A model generated the notes under the pieces. The model ran no database searches. It was given only the letters and a program-made list of their open reading frames with translations, and was not told the DNA's origin. This document shows, one piece after another, positions 34,166 to 42,330 of a stretch of 64,000 nucleotides of DNA. The first letter of the stretch is position 1. Each line of letters starts with the position of its first letter. The position numbers and the translations under genes were made by a program. Origin of the DNA: Pseudonocardia sp. EC080619-01 (lineage in GTDB: Bacteria > Actinomycetota > Actinomycetes > Mycobacteriales > Pseudonocardiaceae); NCBI RefSeq assembly GCF_001420995.1, contig NZ_CP012184.1, positions 4,758,501 to 4,822,500 on the forward strand, given 5' to 3'.

Positions 34166-34177
34166 AGAGGAACGTCG

Positions 34178-35398
34178 TTGAGCGCGCAGCACGAGCAGTA
34201 TCTGGTCGGCCTGGACCTGTCCGGGCGACGGGTCGTCGTCGTCGGCGGGGGGCAGGTCGCGCAGCGCCGCACCGCCCGTCTGATCGCCGCCGGGGCCGTG
34301 GTCGAGGTCGTCTCGCCCGAGGTCACGCCGGCGGTCGAGGGCATGGTGTCGGCCGGTGAGATCACCTGGTCCGCCCGCGGGTACGCCGACGGCGACCTCG
34401 ACGGCGCCTGGTACGCCATCGCCGCCACCGACGACGCGTCCGTCAACGAGGCGGTCACCGCCGAGGCCGAGCGGCGACGGGTCTTCTGCGTCCGGGCCGA
34501 CGACGGCAGCCGCGGCACCGCCGTCACCCCGGCCACCGGCCTGCACGACGGGCTGACCGTCGGCGTCCTGGCCCGGGGTGCGCACCGCCGTTCCGCGGCC
34601 GTGCGCACCGCGCTGGTGGAGGCGCTGCAGTCCGGCGTCGTCGACGAGGACGCCGAGCTCCCGCAGGCGGGCGTCGCGCTCGTCGGCGGCGGGCCCGGCG
34701 ATCCCGAGCTGATCACGGTCCGCGGACGGCGGCTGCTGTCCCGGGCACAGGTCGTCGTCGCCGACCGGCTCGGCCCGCGCGACCTCATGGACGAGCTCCC
34801 GCCCGACGTCGAGGTGATCGACGCCTCCAAGATCCCCTACGGCCGCGCCATGGCCCAGGAGAAGATCAACGAGCTGCTGGTCGAGAACGCGCGGGCCGGC
34901 CGGTTCGTCGTCCGGCTGAAGGGCGGCGACCCGTTCGTCTACGGACGCGGGTTCGAGGAGGTCCAGGCCTGCGCCGCGGCCGGGGTGCCGGTCACCGTCG
35001 TCCCCGGCATCACCAGCGCGTTCGCGGCACCCGCCGTCGCCGGGACGCCCGTGACCCACCGCGGGGTGGCGCACGAGATCGTCGTGGTCTCCGGGCACGT
35101 CGCGCCGGACGACCCGCGCAGCCTCACCGACTGGACCGCGCTGGGCCGGATGACCGGCACGATCGTGCTGATGATGGCCGTCGAGCGGCTCGGGCGGTTC
35201 GCCGACGCGCTGATCACGCACGGCCGCGCCGCGGACACCCCGGTGCTGATCGTGCAGGACGGCACCACCCGCATCCAGCGCACCGTGCGCGCCACCCTGG
35301 AGACGGCCGAGAAGGTCGCCGCCGAGGCCGAGGTGAGCCCGCCCGCGATCATCGTCATCGGGCCCGTGGCGGGCCTGGAGGCACCCGTCGCCGACTGA
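34178..35398 (+). CDS. cobA: uroporphyrinogen-III C-methyltransferase with N-terminal siroheme-synthase-like domain (CobA/CysG type)
   Basis: 406 residues from a TTG start at 34178 (GGGAGAGGAACG upstream). The N-terminal ~150 residues form a Rossmann domain like precorrin-2 dehydrogenase: RVVVVGGGQVAQRRTARLI (about 18-36). The C-terminal ~240 residues are SUMT: VALVGGGPGDPELITVRG (about 167), VVRLKGGDPFVYGRGFEE (about 246) and VPGITSAFAAPAVAG. The enzyme makes precorrin-2 from uroporphyrinogen III. CysG additionally makes sirohydrochlorin; whether this dehydrogenase or ferrochelatase activity remains is uncertain because the N-terminal domain is shorter than in CysG. It is preceded by a cobalamin riboswitch. 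Confidence 0.92.
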   Translation: MSAQHEQYLVGLDLSGRRVVVVGGGQVAQRRTARLIAAGAVVEVVSPEVTPAVEGMVSAGEITWSARGYADGDLDGAWYAIAATDDASVNEAVTAEAERRRVFCVRADDGSRGTAVTPATGLHDGLTVGVLARGAHRRSAAVRTALVEALQSGVVDEDAELPQAGVALVGGGPGDPELITVRGRRLLSRAQVVVADRLGPRDLMDELPPDVEVIDASKIPYGRAMAQEKINELLVENARAGRFVVRLKGGDPFVYGRGFEEVQACAAAGVPVTVVPGITSAFAAPAVAGTPVTHRGVAHEIVVVSGHVAPDDPRSLTDWTALGRMTGTIVLMMAVERLGRFADALITHGRAADTPVLIVQDGTTRIQRTVRATLETAEKVAAEAEVSPPAIIVIGPVAGLEAPVAD

Positions 35399-35402
35399 TC
35401 CG

Positions 35403-35428
35403 TGCACACTGCAACTTTGCAGTGTGCA
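35403..35428. promoter_or_regulatory. MarR-type operator palindrome
   Basis: TGCACACTGCA (35403-35413), spacer ACTT, TGCAGTGTGCA (35418-35428): 11-base perfect arms. It is A/T-rich compared with the neighbourhood and ends 11 bases before the MarR GTG start, so it is probably the autoregulatory site. Confidence 0.7.
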
Positions 35429-35439
35429 ACGATGAGGGC

Positions 35440-35955
35440 GTGACGGACGAGATCGACGACGTCGTGGACGCGGTCATGACCGCGAGCCGCGCGATGCTCT
35501 CGGTGGTGGCCCGGTCCCTGGCCGCCGCCGGTGAGCACGCGGGCGAGGACGTGACCGTGCCCCAGTACCGGGCGCTGGTCGTCCTGGCCCAGCACGGCAC
35601 CCGGCGCCCGGCGGACCTGGCCGTGGCGCTGGCGGTGTCGGCGTCCACCGCGACCCGGATGTGCGACCGCCTGGTGGCCCGCGGGCTGGCGGAGCGCACC
35701 CGGACCGGTGCGGACCGCCGGGAGGTCGCCGTCGCGCTCAGCGGCGCCGGCCGGGACCTGGTCCGGGAGGTGACCCGGCGCCGTCGTGCGGAGATGCACC
35801 GGCTGCTCGCGACGCTGCCTGCGGGGGAACGGACCGCCGTGCGCGACGCGCTGCGGACGTTCGCCGCCGCGGCGGGCGAGGTGCCCGAGACGGACTGGGC
35901 CGTCGCCCCGCTGTCCGTGGGCGAGCAGGACGACCAGGGCGGGGCAGCCCGGTGA
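35440..35955 (+). CDS. MarR-family transcriptional regulator
   Basis: 171 residues from GTG at 35440, close after a GAGGG. The winged helix reads VPQYRALVVLAQHGTRRPAD, LAVALAVSASTATRMCDRL and VARGLAERTRTGADRREVAV (about 46-103), the MarR signature with the DRR wing. It overlaps the downstream chloride channel gene by a GTGA junction, so it probably controls that channel, and it has a perfect palindrome immediately upstream. Effector unknown. Confidence 0.92.
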   Translation: MTDEIDDVVDAVMTASRAMLSVVARSLAAAGEHAGEDVTVPQYRALVVLAQHGTRRPADLAVALAVSASTATRMCDRLVARGLAERTRTGADRREVAVALSGAGRDLVREVTRRRRAEMHRLLATLPAGERTAVRDALRTFAAAAGEVPETDWAVAPLSVGEQDDQGGAAR

Positions 35956-37592
35956 GCGCCGTCGCCGCAGCCCCCCGCCCGGCCCTCCGTGCGCTGCACC
36001 GGGCGCTCGTCGGTACCAGGCCCGGCCTGGTCGGCCTCGCCGTGATCATCGGCGTCGGAGCCGGGGTGGGCTCGGTGCTGTTCCACGAGCTGATCCTCGG
36101 TGTGACCTGGCTGGTCACCGGACGGGAGGACTACTCCGGCGCAGGGCGCGTCCCGTCGGAGCACCTGCCCGCGCTGGGGGTCTGGTTCCTGCTGGTCGCG
36201 CCGGTGCTCGGCGGGCTCGTGTACGGGCCGCTGGTCCAGCGGTTCGCACCGGAGGCCCGCGGGCACGGCGTCCCCGAGGTGATGGTCGCGGTCGCGCGCC
36301 GCGGCGGCCGGATCCCGGCGACGGTGGCCGGGGTGAAGGCGCTCGCGTCCGGGATCTGCATCGGCACCGGCGGCTCGGTCGGCAGGGAGGGGCCGATCGT
36401 GCAGATCGGGTCCGCGCTCGGCTCGGCGATCGGGCAGTGGCTGCGGGTGCCGTCGACCCGGCTGGTGCTGATGGTCGCCTGCGGGGCGGCGGGCGGGATC
36501 TCCGCGACGTTCGACGCGCCGATCTCCGGTGTCGTCTTCGGGCTGGAGCTGATCCTCCGGTCGTTCGGCGCGGAGGCCTTCGGTGTGCTGGTGATCAGCT
36601 CGGTGACCGCGAACGTCACCGCCGAGCTGATCGCCGGGGACCGCGCGATCCTCACGCTGCCGCACTTCGAGCTGGGCAGCGCCGCGCAGCTGCCGCTCTA
36701 CGCCCTGCTCGGGCTGCTCGCCGGGCTGCTCGGCTGGGCGTTCGCGCGGATCCTCTACCGGATCGAGGACGTGTGCGACGCGGTCTGGCGCGGCCCGGAG
36801 TGGCTGCGCCCCGCGGTCGGAGGGTTGTTGCTGGGGGCGTTGCTGCTGGCCCTGCCGCAGATGTACGGCGTCGGCTACCCGGTGCTGGAGGGGGCGATCG
36901 AGGGCCGGTACGTGTTCGGGTTCCTGCTCCTGCTGGTGATCGGCAAGATCGTCGCGGCGAGCCTGACCATCGGGATCGGCGGGTCCGGCGGCGTGTTCGC
37001 GCCCTCGCTGTTCATCGGCGGGACGGCCGGGACCGCGTTCGGGGTCGCCGCCGCGGCCGCGTTCCCCGCGCTGCACCTCGACCCCGGGGCGTTCGGGCTG
37101 GTCGGGATGGCGGCGGTGTTCGCCGGGGCCGCGCACGCCCCGATCACCGCGGTGCTCATCGTGTTCGAGCTGACCGGCGACTACGCCCTGATCCTGCCGC
37201 TGATGGCGGCCGTCGTGCTCGCCACCGGGCTCTCGCACCTGGTCTCGCGGGACGACATCTACACGCTCAAGCTGCTCCGGCGCGGCATCGACCTCGCCGC
37301 CGACACCCCCACCGACGAGGCGTTGCGATGGGTGACGGTCGGCGAGGTGATGCGTCCCCTCGACCCCGCCGACGACGGCGGGGCCTCCCCGGCCGACGGG
37401 CGTCCGCAGCCGGGGGCCGGTGGGCCGCTCACCCCGGACACCCCGGTGCACGACGTCCTGGACCTGCTCGCGGCGCACCGCGGGGCCGGGCTCCCGGTGC
37501 GGGAGACACCGCACGGCCCGCTGCTGGGCACGCTCGCCGAGCACGACGTCCTCGATCATCTGCGGGGTGTGGGCTCCACCGGCCGTGGTTGA
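35952..37592 (+). CDS. ClC-family chloride channel or proton/chloride antiporter
   Basis: 546 residues with about ten to twelve hydrophobic segments. ClC selectivity-filter motifs: GHGVPEVM (about 104-111; the usual serine of GSGIP is histidine, as in a subset of bacterial ClC proteins), GREGPIVQIGS with the gating glutamate (about 146), and GVFAPSLFIGG (about 347). A C-terminal region of about 90 residues (VGEVMRPLD ... HDVLDLLAAHRGAGLPV) looks like a degenerate CBS pair. The GTG start at 35952 overlaps the MarR stop. The MarR partner suggests stress-linked control, perhaps acid or anion stress. Confidence 0.9.
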   Translation: MSAVAAAPRPALRALHRALVGTRPGLVGLAVIIGVGAGVGSVLFHELILGVTWLVTGREDYSGAGRVPSEHLPALGVWFLLVAPVLGGLVYGPLVQRFAPEARGHGVPEVMVAVARRGGRIPATVAGVKALASGICIGTGGSVGREGPIVQIGSALGSAIGQWLRVPSTRLVLMVACGAAGGISATFDAPISGVVFGLELILRSFGAEAFGVLVISSVTANVTAELIAGDRAILTLPHFELGSAAQLPLYALLGLLAGLLGWAFARILYRIEDVCDAVWRGPEWLRPAVGGLLLGALLLALPQMYGVGYPVLEGAIEGRYVFGFLLLLVIGKIVAASLTIGIGGSGGVFAPSLFIGGTAGTAFGVAAAAAFPALHLDPGAFGLVGMAAVFAGAAHAPITAVLIVFELTGDYALILPLMAAVVLATGLSHLVSRDDIYTLKLLRRGIDLAADTPTDEALRWVTVGEVMRPLDPADDGGASPADGRPQPGAGGPLTPDTPVHDVLDLLAAHRGAGLPVRETPHGPLLGTLAEHDVLDHLRGVGSTGRG

Positions 37593-37603
37593 CCCTCGCC
37601 CGT

Positions 37604-37790
37604 CCGCGTGATGGGCTCGGTGACGACGACGGTGCAGGAAGCCGGTGCGAGTCCGGCGCGGTCCCGCCACTGTCATCGGGGAGCGCGTCCCCACCCACGG
37701 TCACGGCCCACCACGGGCGGGAAGGCCGGGGACGCGTGACGATCCGCGAGCCAGGAGACTGGCCGTCGTCGCAGGAGATCCACTGGTGAG
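37604..37790 (+). promoter_or_regulatory. cobalamin riboswitch upstream of the 129-residue protein
   Basis: Near-consensus core: AGGAAGCCGGTGCGAGTCCG, then GCGCGGTCCCGCCACTGT (37636-37673), a long variable peripheral stem with GGGGAGCGCGTCCCC and GGCCGGGGACGCG, and the B12 box GCGAGCCAGGAGACTGGCC (37746-37764). It is closer to the family consensus than the element at 34020. The only downstream gene in the same direction before a convergent gene starts at 37818. Confidence 0.93.
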
Positions 37791-37817
37791 GGCGAGGACC
37801 CTCGAGGAGGTCATGCG

Positions 37818-38207
37818 ATGAGCGACGACGCGCGCCCGGTCCTGGTCGTGCTCGGCACCGAGCCCGACGCCGGGTCCGGCCCGGCCGGTTCCGGGGCCGA
37901 CGACCTGCTCGCCGAGGCGGACACCGTCTTCACGTTCCCCCGCGGGCCCGAGTCGGTCGCGCTGTTCTACGCCGAGGCGTGGCGGGTCGAGGGGGTGTCC
38001 CCGCGCGACGCGGTGGCGCGCCTCACCACCTGGGCGGGCGCCGCCCCGTCCGGCACCGCGGTGCTGCTCGTGGCGGGGGAGCCGAGGTCCGACGTCGCGC
38101 TCGGCGCCGTGCTGGACGGCCTCGAACGCTGCTGCCCGGACCTCGATGTCCGCGTCCCCGCCGGGACCCGGGTCGCGCCCCCGCACCGGAGCCCGCTGAT
38201 CGGCTGA
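37818..38207 (+). CDS. 129-residue protein of unknown function under cobalamin riboswitch control
   Basis: I do not recognise this protein. It is a soluble, acidic-to-neutral 129-residue polypeptide without signal peptide or membrane segment. The N-terminus PVLVVLGTEPDAGSG could be a beta-strand plus glycine-rich loop; DTVFTFPRGPESVALFYAEA and WAGAAPSGTAVLLVAGEP follow, giving an alpha/beta appearance. Two adjacent cysteines occur at ERCCPD. GAGGAGG precedes ATG at 37818. The riboswitch implies a role in cobalamin synthesis, cobalt supply or replacement of a B12-dependent step. It is followed after 7 bases by the convergent dinB gene. Confidence 0.75.
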   Translation: MSDDARPVLVVLGTEPDAGSGPAGSGADDLLAEADTVFTFPRGPESVALFYAEAWRVEGVSPRDAVARLTTWAGAAPSGTAVLLVAGEPRSDVALGAVLDGLERCCPDLDVRVPAGTRVAPPHRSPLIG

Positions 38208-38214
38208 CCGGGGT

Positions 38215-39771
38215 TCAGGCGGGTGCCTGCCAGCTGCTGAGCGGATCGGCGCGGGCCAGGACGGGGTCGGACGCGTCGAGGGTTCGGGTGCGGCCCGGGC
38301 CGGTCAGCGCCGTCTCGAACCGGACGGTCACGCGGCCGTGCCCCGCTCCCTGGACCCAGCCGTGCCCGTGCTCGGGATGGTGGACGTCGTCGCCCGCGGC
38401 CCACGGCCGGTCCGGGTCGGGCACCCGGTCCGGACGGGTGGGGCCCGGGCCGACCGTCGGCGGTGCCGGCTCGTCGGCCGCCGCCGCCACGGTGGTGACG
38501 ACGGCGTGGCCGGCGATCGTCGCGGTACCGCCCGGGACGCCGGGCTCCGCGGCCGCTGCTCCGCCGGTGCCGCGCTCCGGTCCACCGGGGCCCGGCTCCG
38601 GGGCGTCGGTGCCGCCCGGCTCCGCGGTGTCGCTGCTCGTCGCCGCCCGCCAGCCCTGCTCCGACGGGACCGCCTCGAACAGCGCGAGCGGCGGCTCGTC
38701 GCCGAACCCGGACACCGACACCCCGAGCAGCCGGACCCCGCCCTCGCCGACCGCGGTGTCGGCCAGCCGGCGGGCCACCGCGGTCAGCGTGGCGAGGTCC
38801 CGGCTGGGGAACGGGGTCGTCTCCGACCGGGTGTGGGTCGTGAAGTCCCCGGTCCGCGCCTTGACGGTGACGGTGCGCGCGGCGCGCCCGTCGGCGACCA
38901 GCCGCCGGTGCACCGCGACGCAGATCGACGCGACGGCGTCGTGCACCGCCGTCATCGCGGTGAGGTCGGTGTCGAACGTGGTCTCCGCGGAGATCTGCTT
39001 GGCCGCGCCGCGCGGCGCGACCGGGCGGTCGTCGATCCCGCGGGCGAGCCGGTGCAGCTCGGTGCCCATCGCGGTGCCGAGCACCCCGGCGACCTCGCGC
39101 CCGTCCATGGCGGCGAGCTGGCCGATCGTCTCGATCCCGATCTTCCGCAGCGCCTCACCGGAGACGGGTCCGATGCCCCACAACGACCGCACCGGCAGTG
39201 CGGCGAGCACGGTCTCCTGCTCGGCGTGGGCGATCACCCGCAGCCCGTCCGGCTTCGCCAGCTCGGAGGCGATCTTCGCGATCTGCTTGCCGGACCCGGC
39301 CCCGACCGACGCCGGCAGCCCGGTCCGCTCCCGCACCGCCGCGCGCAGCCGGGTGCAGAACTCGTCGACCGCCGCCGGATCCGCCCCGGCCAGCACCGGC
39401 GGTTCGATGAACGCCTCGTCCACCGACACCGGTTCCAGCACCGGGGAGAACTCCGCGAGCACCCCCATCACCTGGTCGGAGATCGCCTTGTACAGCGCGA
39501 ACCGGGGCGGCAGCACGGTCGCGTGCGGGCAGCGGCGCCGGGCCTGGCCCATCGGCATCGCCGAGCGCGCCCCGAACACCCGCGCCTGGTAGCTCGCCCC
39601 GGCGACGACGCCGCGCGGACCGGCCCCGCCGACCAGCACCGGCCGGTCGGCGAGCGTCGGCCGGGTGAGCTGCTCGACGGAGGCGAAGAACGCGTCCATG
39701 TCGAGGTGCAGCACCCATCGGGCGGACGCGGTCCGCGGGGCGCCCGGGCTCCTCCCGTCCGGTGTCGTCAC
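38215..39771 (-). CDS. dinB: DNA polymerase IV
   Basis: 518 residues from GTG at 39771, which overlaps the stop of the upstream transferase gene (GTGA). Y-family polymerase motifs: HLDMDAFFASVEQL (about 22-35), ASYQARVFGARSAMPMGQA, EPVSVDEAFIEP with catalytic DE (about 113) and GAGSGKQIAKIASELAKPDG; then the helix-hairpin-helix GIGPVSGEALRKIGIETIGQ. The little-finger domain ends near residue 365. A further ~150 residues are a Pro/Gly-rich linker and a small domain (WAAGDDVHHPEHGHGWVQGA) found in some actinobacterial DinB proteins. It bypasses lesions during replication. No beta-clamp motif was identified with certainty. Confidence 0.93.
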   Translation of the reverse strand: MTTPDGRSPGAPRTASARWVLHLDMDAFFASVEQLTRPTLADRPVLVGGAGPRGVVAGASYQARVFGARSAMPMGQARRRCPHATVLPPRFALYKAISDQVMGVLAEFSPVLEPVSVDEAFIEPPVLAGADPAAVDEFCTRLRAAVRERTGLPASVGAGSGKQIAKIASELAKPDGLRVIAHAEQETVLAALPVRSLWGIGPVSGEALRKIGIETIGQLAAMDGREVAGVLGTAMGTELHRLARGIDDRPVAPRGAAKQISAETTFDTDLTAMTAVHDAVASICVAVHRRLVADGRAARTVTVKARTGDFTTHTRSETTPFPSRDLATLTAVARRLADTAVGEGGVRLLGVSVSGFGDEPPLALFEAVPSEQGWRAATSSDTAEPGGTDAPEPGPGGPERGTGGAAAAEPGVPGGTATIAGHAVVTTVAAAADEPAPPTVGPGPTRPDRVPDPDRPWAAGDDVHHPEHGHGWVQGAGHGRVTVRFETALTGPGRTRTLDASDPVLARADPLSSWQAPA

Positions 39772-40475
39772 CGCCCCATGGTGCCCCGGACCACCGACAG
39801 GACCGCGTCGCCGTCGGCGACGTCGATCCGGGGCGCGGCGTGCCCGGCACCGGCGACCGCGCCGGGGTGGTCGGGGTGCGGGGTGGCGACGTCGGCGACC
39901 CACCACGGCCCGCCCGCATCCGGCCAGTCGAGGACGCGGGCGTCGGCGTCCGGCGCGGACAGCGTGATCGCCTCCATCGGGCTGCTCATGCCCTCGCCGG
40001 TGGCCTTGAGCAGGGCCTCCTTCCGGGCCCACGTGACGAGGAACCCGTCGGCCGCGAGCACGCCCGCGTCGCGCTCGGCGGGGGAGAGGGCGTGCCGGGC
40101 GAGGCCGTCCAGGTCGGGGAGGGGCCTGTGCTGCTCGACGTCGACGCCGACCGGCCCGGCCCCCAGCGCCACGCCGACGAGCGCGCCGGAGTGGGTGAGG
40201 GAGAAGCCGGGGTCGTCGTGCCGGCCGGTGAGCCGGGGCTTGCCGTGCGGCCGGCCGCAGCGACAGGTGCGGTCGAGATCGAGCCCGGCCGGATCGGCGT
40301 CGAGATGCGTGCCCAGGACGAGGCGGGTCAGCGCGTGCGCGGCGAGGTAGCGGGCGCGGTCGTCGTCGCGGCGCAGCGCGGCCATCCGGTCGCGCTCGTG
40401 GTCGTCGAGCAGCGCGACGAGATCGGGCCGGGAGGAGGGCTCGACCGGCGCGGCCCACCAGACGGAGACGGTCAC
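39768..40475 (-). CDS. 4'-phosphopantetheinyl transferase superfamily protein (Sfp type)
   Basis: 235 residues from GTG at 40475; no clear ribosome site, so the start is uncertain. Motifs of Sfp-type enzymes: RYLAAHALTRLVLG, FSLTHSGALVGVALG, GVDVEQHRPLPDL (Mg-binding acidic pair) and FLVTWARKEALLKATGEGM. It would transfer the phosphopantetheine arm of CoA to carrier proteins of polyketide, peptide or siderophore synthases. No carrier-protein genes are in this window. It is translationally coupled to dinB downstream. Confidence 0.9.
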   Translation of the reverse strand: MTVSVWWAAPVEPSSRPDLVALLDDHERDRMAALRRDDDRARYLAAHALTRLVLGTHLDADPAGLDLDRTCRCGRPHGKPRLTGRHDDPGFSLTHSGALVGVALGAGPVGVDVEQHRPLPDLDGLARHALSPAERDAGVLAADGFLVTWARKEALLKATGEGMSSPMEAITLSAPDADARVLDWPDAGGPWWVADVATPHPDHPGAVAGAGHAAPRIDVADGDAVLSVVRGTMGR

Positions 40476-40534
40476 GGCGGACAGCGTCGCACGGGCCACC
40501 GACAGCGGGGGTGGTGCTCGGGTGTGATCACGGT

Positions 40535-40570
40535 CCGTGGCCCGTGCCCGGTGACGGGCACGGGCCACGG
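40535..40570. terminator. terminator hairpin after the small basic-protein gene
   Basis: A 16-bp perfect stem (CCGTGGCCCGTGCCCG at 40535-40550, complement at 40555-40570), loop GTGA, just beyond the stop of the minus-strand gene at 40578. Confidence 0.8.
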
Positions 40571-40577
40571 AGACCGG

Positions 40578-40898
40578 TCAGCCGGACCGGCGGGCGGCGA
40601 AGTCCGTGCGGACGTGCGCGGGCTTCACGTGCGGCGTCGGTCCCGCGGTGCGGGGCGCGGCCGGGCCGGACGCCCCGCCGGAGCCCTTCCCGCGCTTCGC
40701 GGCACGGCGTTCGGCGCGGTTGGCCGGGCGGTCGGACGCGCCGGTGCCGGGCACGGTCGCGGCACCCGTGCCGGTGGTACCGGTGTCCGGGCCCGCCGCG
40801 GAGGGTCCGGGCAGGAGGGCCGGGGACGGCACGGTGGTGCCGCCGGACGTGGTGGTGTCGCCGGGCGTGGCGGTGGAGCGGGATCGGGTGGTGCGCAT
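40578..40898 (-). CDS. small basic protein of unknown function
   Basis: 106 residues from ATG at 40898, with GGAGG five bases upstream. The N-terminal half is a low-complexity Thr/Ser/Pro/Gly region; the C-terminal half is basic (RPANRAERRAAKRGKG, KPAHVRTDFAARRSG). No domain is recognised. The strong ribosome site, conserved-looking basic core and terminator argue that it is a real gene. A nucleic-acid binding role is conceivable but unsupported. Confidence 0.6.
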   Translation of the reverse strand: MRTTRSRSTATPGDTTTSGGTTVPSPALLPGPSAAGPDTGTTGTGAATVPGTGASDRPANRAERRAAKRGKGSGGASGPAAPRTAGPTPHVKPAHVRTDFAARRSG

Positions 40899-41154
40899 AC
40901 GGGCCTCCAGGTGATGACGGGTCGGACGTTGACCGAGGAGGGCCGGTGACGTGCCGGAACGCCGGACGGCGGGATGCGGCGGAGCGCGCGGCATCGGTTC
41001 CGGGCCCGGGGACGGACGTCACGGGCCGGCGGGCGCGGGGACTCGCGGGAGGAGCCCCGGCGGGCCGCTCAGAGGAACCGGATCAGCATGGCGGGAACGG
41101 TAGGAGACCACCGCCACGGCGTGCCACCGGTTTTCCGCGGCTACCGTCGCGCCG

Positions 41155-42291
41155 GTGGACGCGCACCTGACGGACCTGGTCGTGATCGGCGGCGGGATCG
41201 CCGGTGTGTCGGTGGCCTACGAGCTGGCCGCGCACGCGCGCGTCGTGCTGCTGGAGGCCGAGACCGACATGCCGGTGCACTCGACCGCACGGTCCGCGGC
41301 GACCTACATCCCCGGGCACGGGTCGGGGCCGTTCCGGGCGCTGATCGCGGCGTCCGGGCCGCGCTTCGCCGCGCTGCCCGACGAGCTCGGCACCCCGCCG
41401 CTGCTGACGCCGCGCCCGGTGCTGCACGTCGGCACCGACGACGACGGCGCCGCGGCCCTGGCCGCGATGCTCGCCGACCAGGCCGGCGAGCCGGGCGCCC
41501 CGGTCGCGCTGGACCCGGACGAGGCGCACCGCCGGGCACCCGTCCTGCGCCGGCCGCCCCGGGCCGCCGCCTGGACCGCCGGCGCGGCGGACGTCGACAC
41601 CGCGGCCCTGCACGACGGCTACCGGCGCGGCCTGCGCGCCCGCGGTGGCACCGTCCTGCGCGACGCCCGGGTGAGCGCGCTGGCCCGCGACGGCGACGGC
41701 TGGACCGCGCGGACGGTCGCCGGGCACGTCGTGCGGGCCGGCGCCGTCGTCGACGCCGCCGGGGCCTGGGCCGACGAGGTGGCCGCACTGGCGGGCGTCC
41801 CCGGCGCCGGGCTGGTGCCGCACCGCCGCACGATCGCCGCCTGCCCGGTCGCCGATCCGTCGGTGCTCCGCCCGGGCGGAGCACCGCTCCCGCTGATCGC
41901 GGACGCGGCCGAGCGCTGGTACCTCAAGCCCGAGGCCGACGCCGTCCTGGTGTCACCCGCCGACGAGACCCCGCAGCCGCCCGGCGACGCCCGGCCCGAC
42001 GAGCTCGACGTCGCGCTCGCGCTGGACCGGGTCGGCGAGGCGACCACGCTGGGCCTGCGCTCGGTGCGGACCGCATGGGCCGGCCTGCGGACGTTCGCCC
42101 CGGACCGGGCCCCGGTGCTGGGTGCCCGCCCCGGTCACCCCGGCTTCCACCTCGTCGCGGGGCAGGGCGGGTCCGGGATCGAGTCCGCCCCGGCGCTGGC
42201 CGCCCTGGCCGCGTCGGTGATCCTCGGGCGGCCGGCCCCGGCGGACGTCGCGCTGGACCCGGATGTGTGCTCCGTCACTCGTCTCGGCTGA
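41155..42291 (+). CDS. FAD-dependent oxidoreductase (DAO/GlyA-type amino acid dehydrogenase family)
   Basis: 378 residues. The dinucleotide motif is LVVIGGGIAGVSVAYELAAH (about 7-26). STARSAATYIPGHG, AGAWADEVAALAGVPG and GQGGSGIESAPALAALAAS at the C-terminus are typical of D-amino-acid dehydrogenase / D-arginine dehydrogenase-like DAO proteins. GTG at 41155 has no strong ribosome site. It is upstream of a P450 gene in the same direction, but a TetR-type palindrome lies between, so they may be separately controlled. The substrate is probably an imino or D-amino acid. Confidence 0.85.
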   Translation: MDAHLTDLVVIGGGIAGVSVAYELAAHARVVLLEAETDMPVHSTARSAATYIPGHGSGPFRALIAASGPRFAALPDELGTPPLLTPRPVLHVGTDDDGAAALAAMLADQAGEPGAPVALDPDEAHRRAPVLRRPPRAAAWTAGAADVDTAALHDGYRRGLRARGGTVLRDARVSALARDGDGWTARTVAGHVVRAGAVVDAAGAWADEVAALAGVPGAGLVPHRRTIAACPVADPSVLRPGGAPLPLIADAAERWYLKPEADAVLVSPADETPQPPGDARPDELDVALALDRVGEATTLGLRSVRTAWAGLRTFAPDRAPVLGARPGHPGFHLVAGQGGSGIESAPALAALAASVILGRPAPADVALDPDVCSVTRLG

Positions 42292-42292
42292 T

Positions 42293-42308
42293 GTAAGCGG
42301 TCGCTTAC
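42293..42308. promoter_or_regulatory. TetR-type operator palindrome before the P450 gene
   Basis: GTAAGCG (42293-42299), spacer GT, CGCTTAC (42302-42308). Dyads of the GTAAGCG type with short spacers are common binding sites of TetR-family repressors. It lies 22 bases upstream of the P450 start and overlaps the likely promoter. No TetR gene adjoins. Confidence 0.6.
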
Positions 42309-42330
42309 CCATCGCTGGCACCATGGGGAC

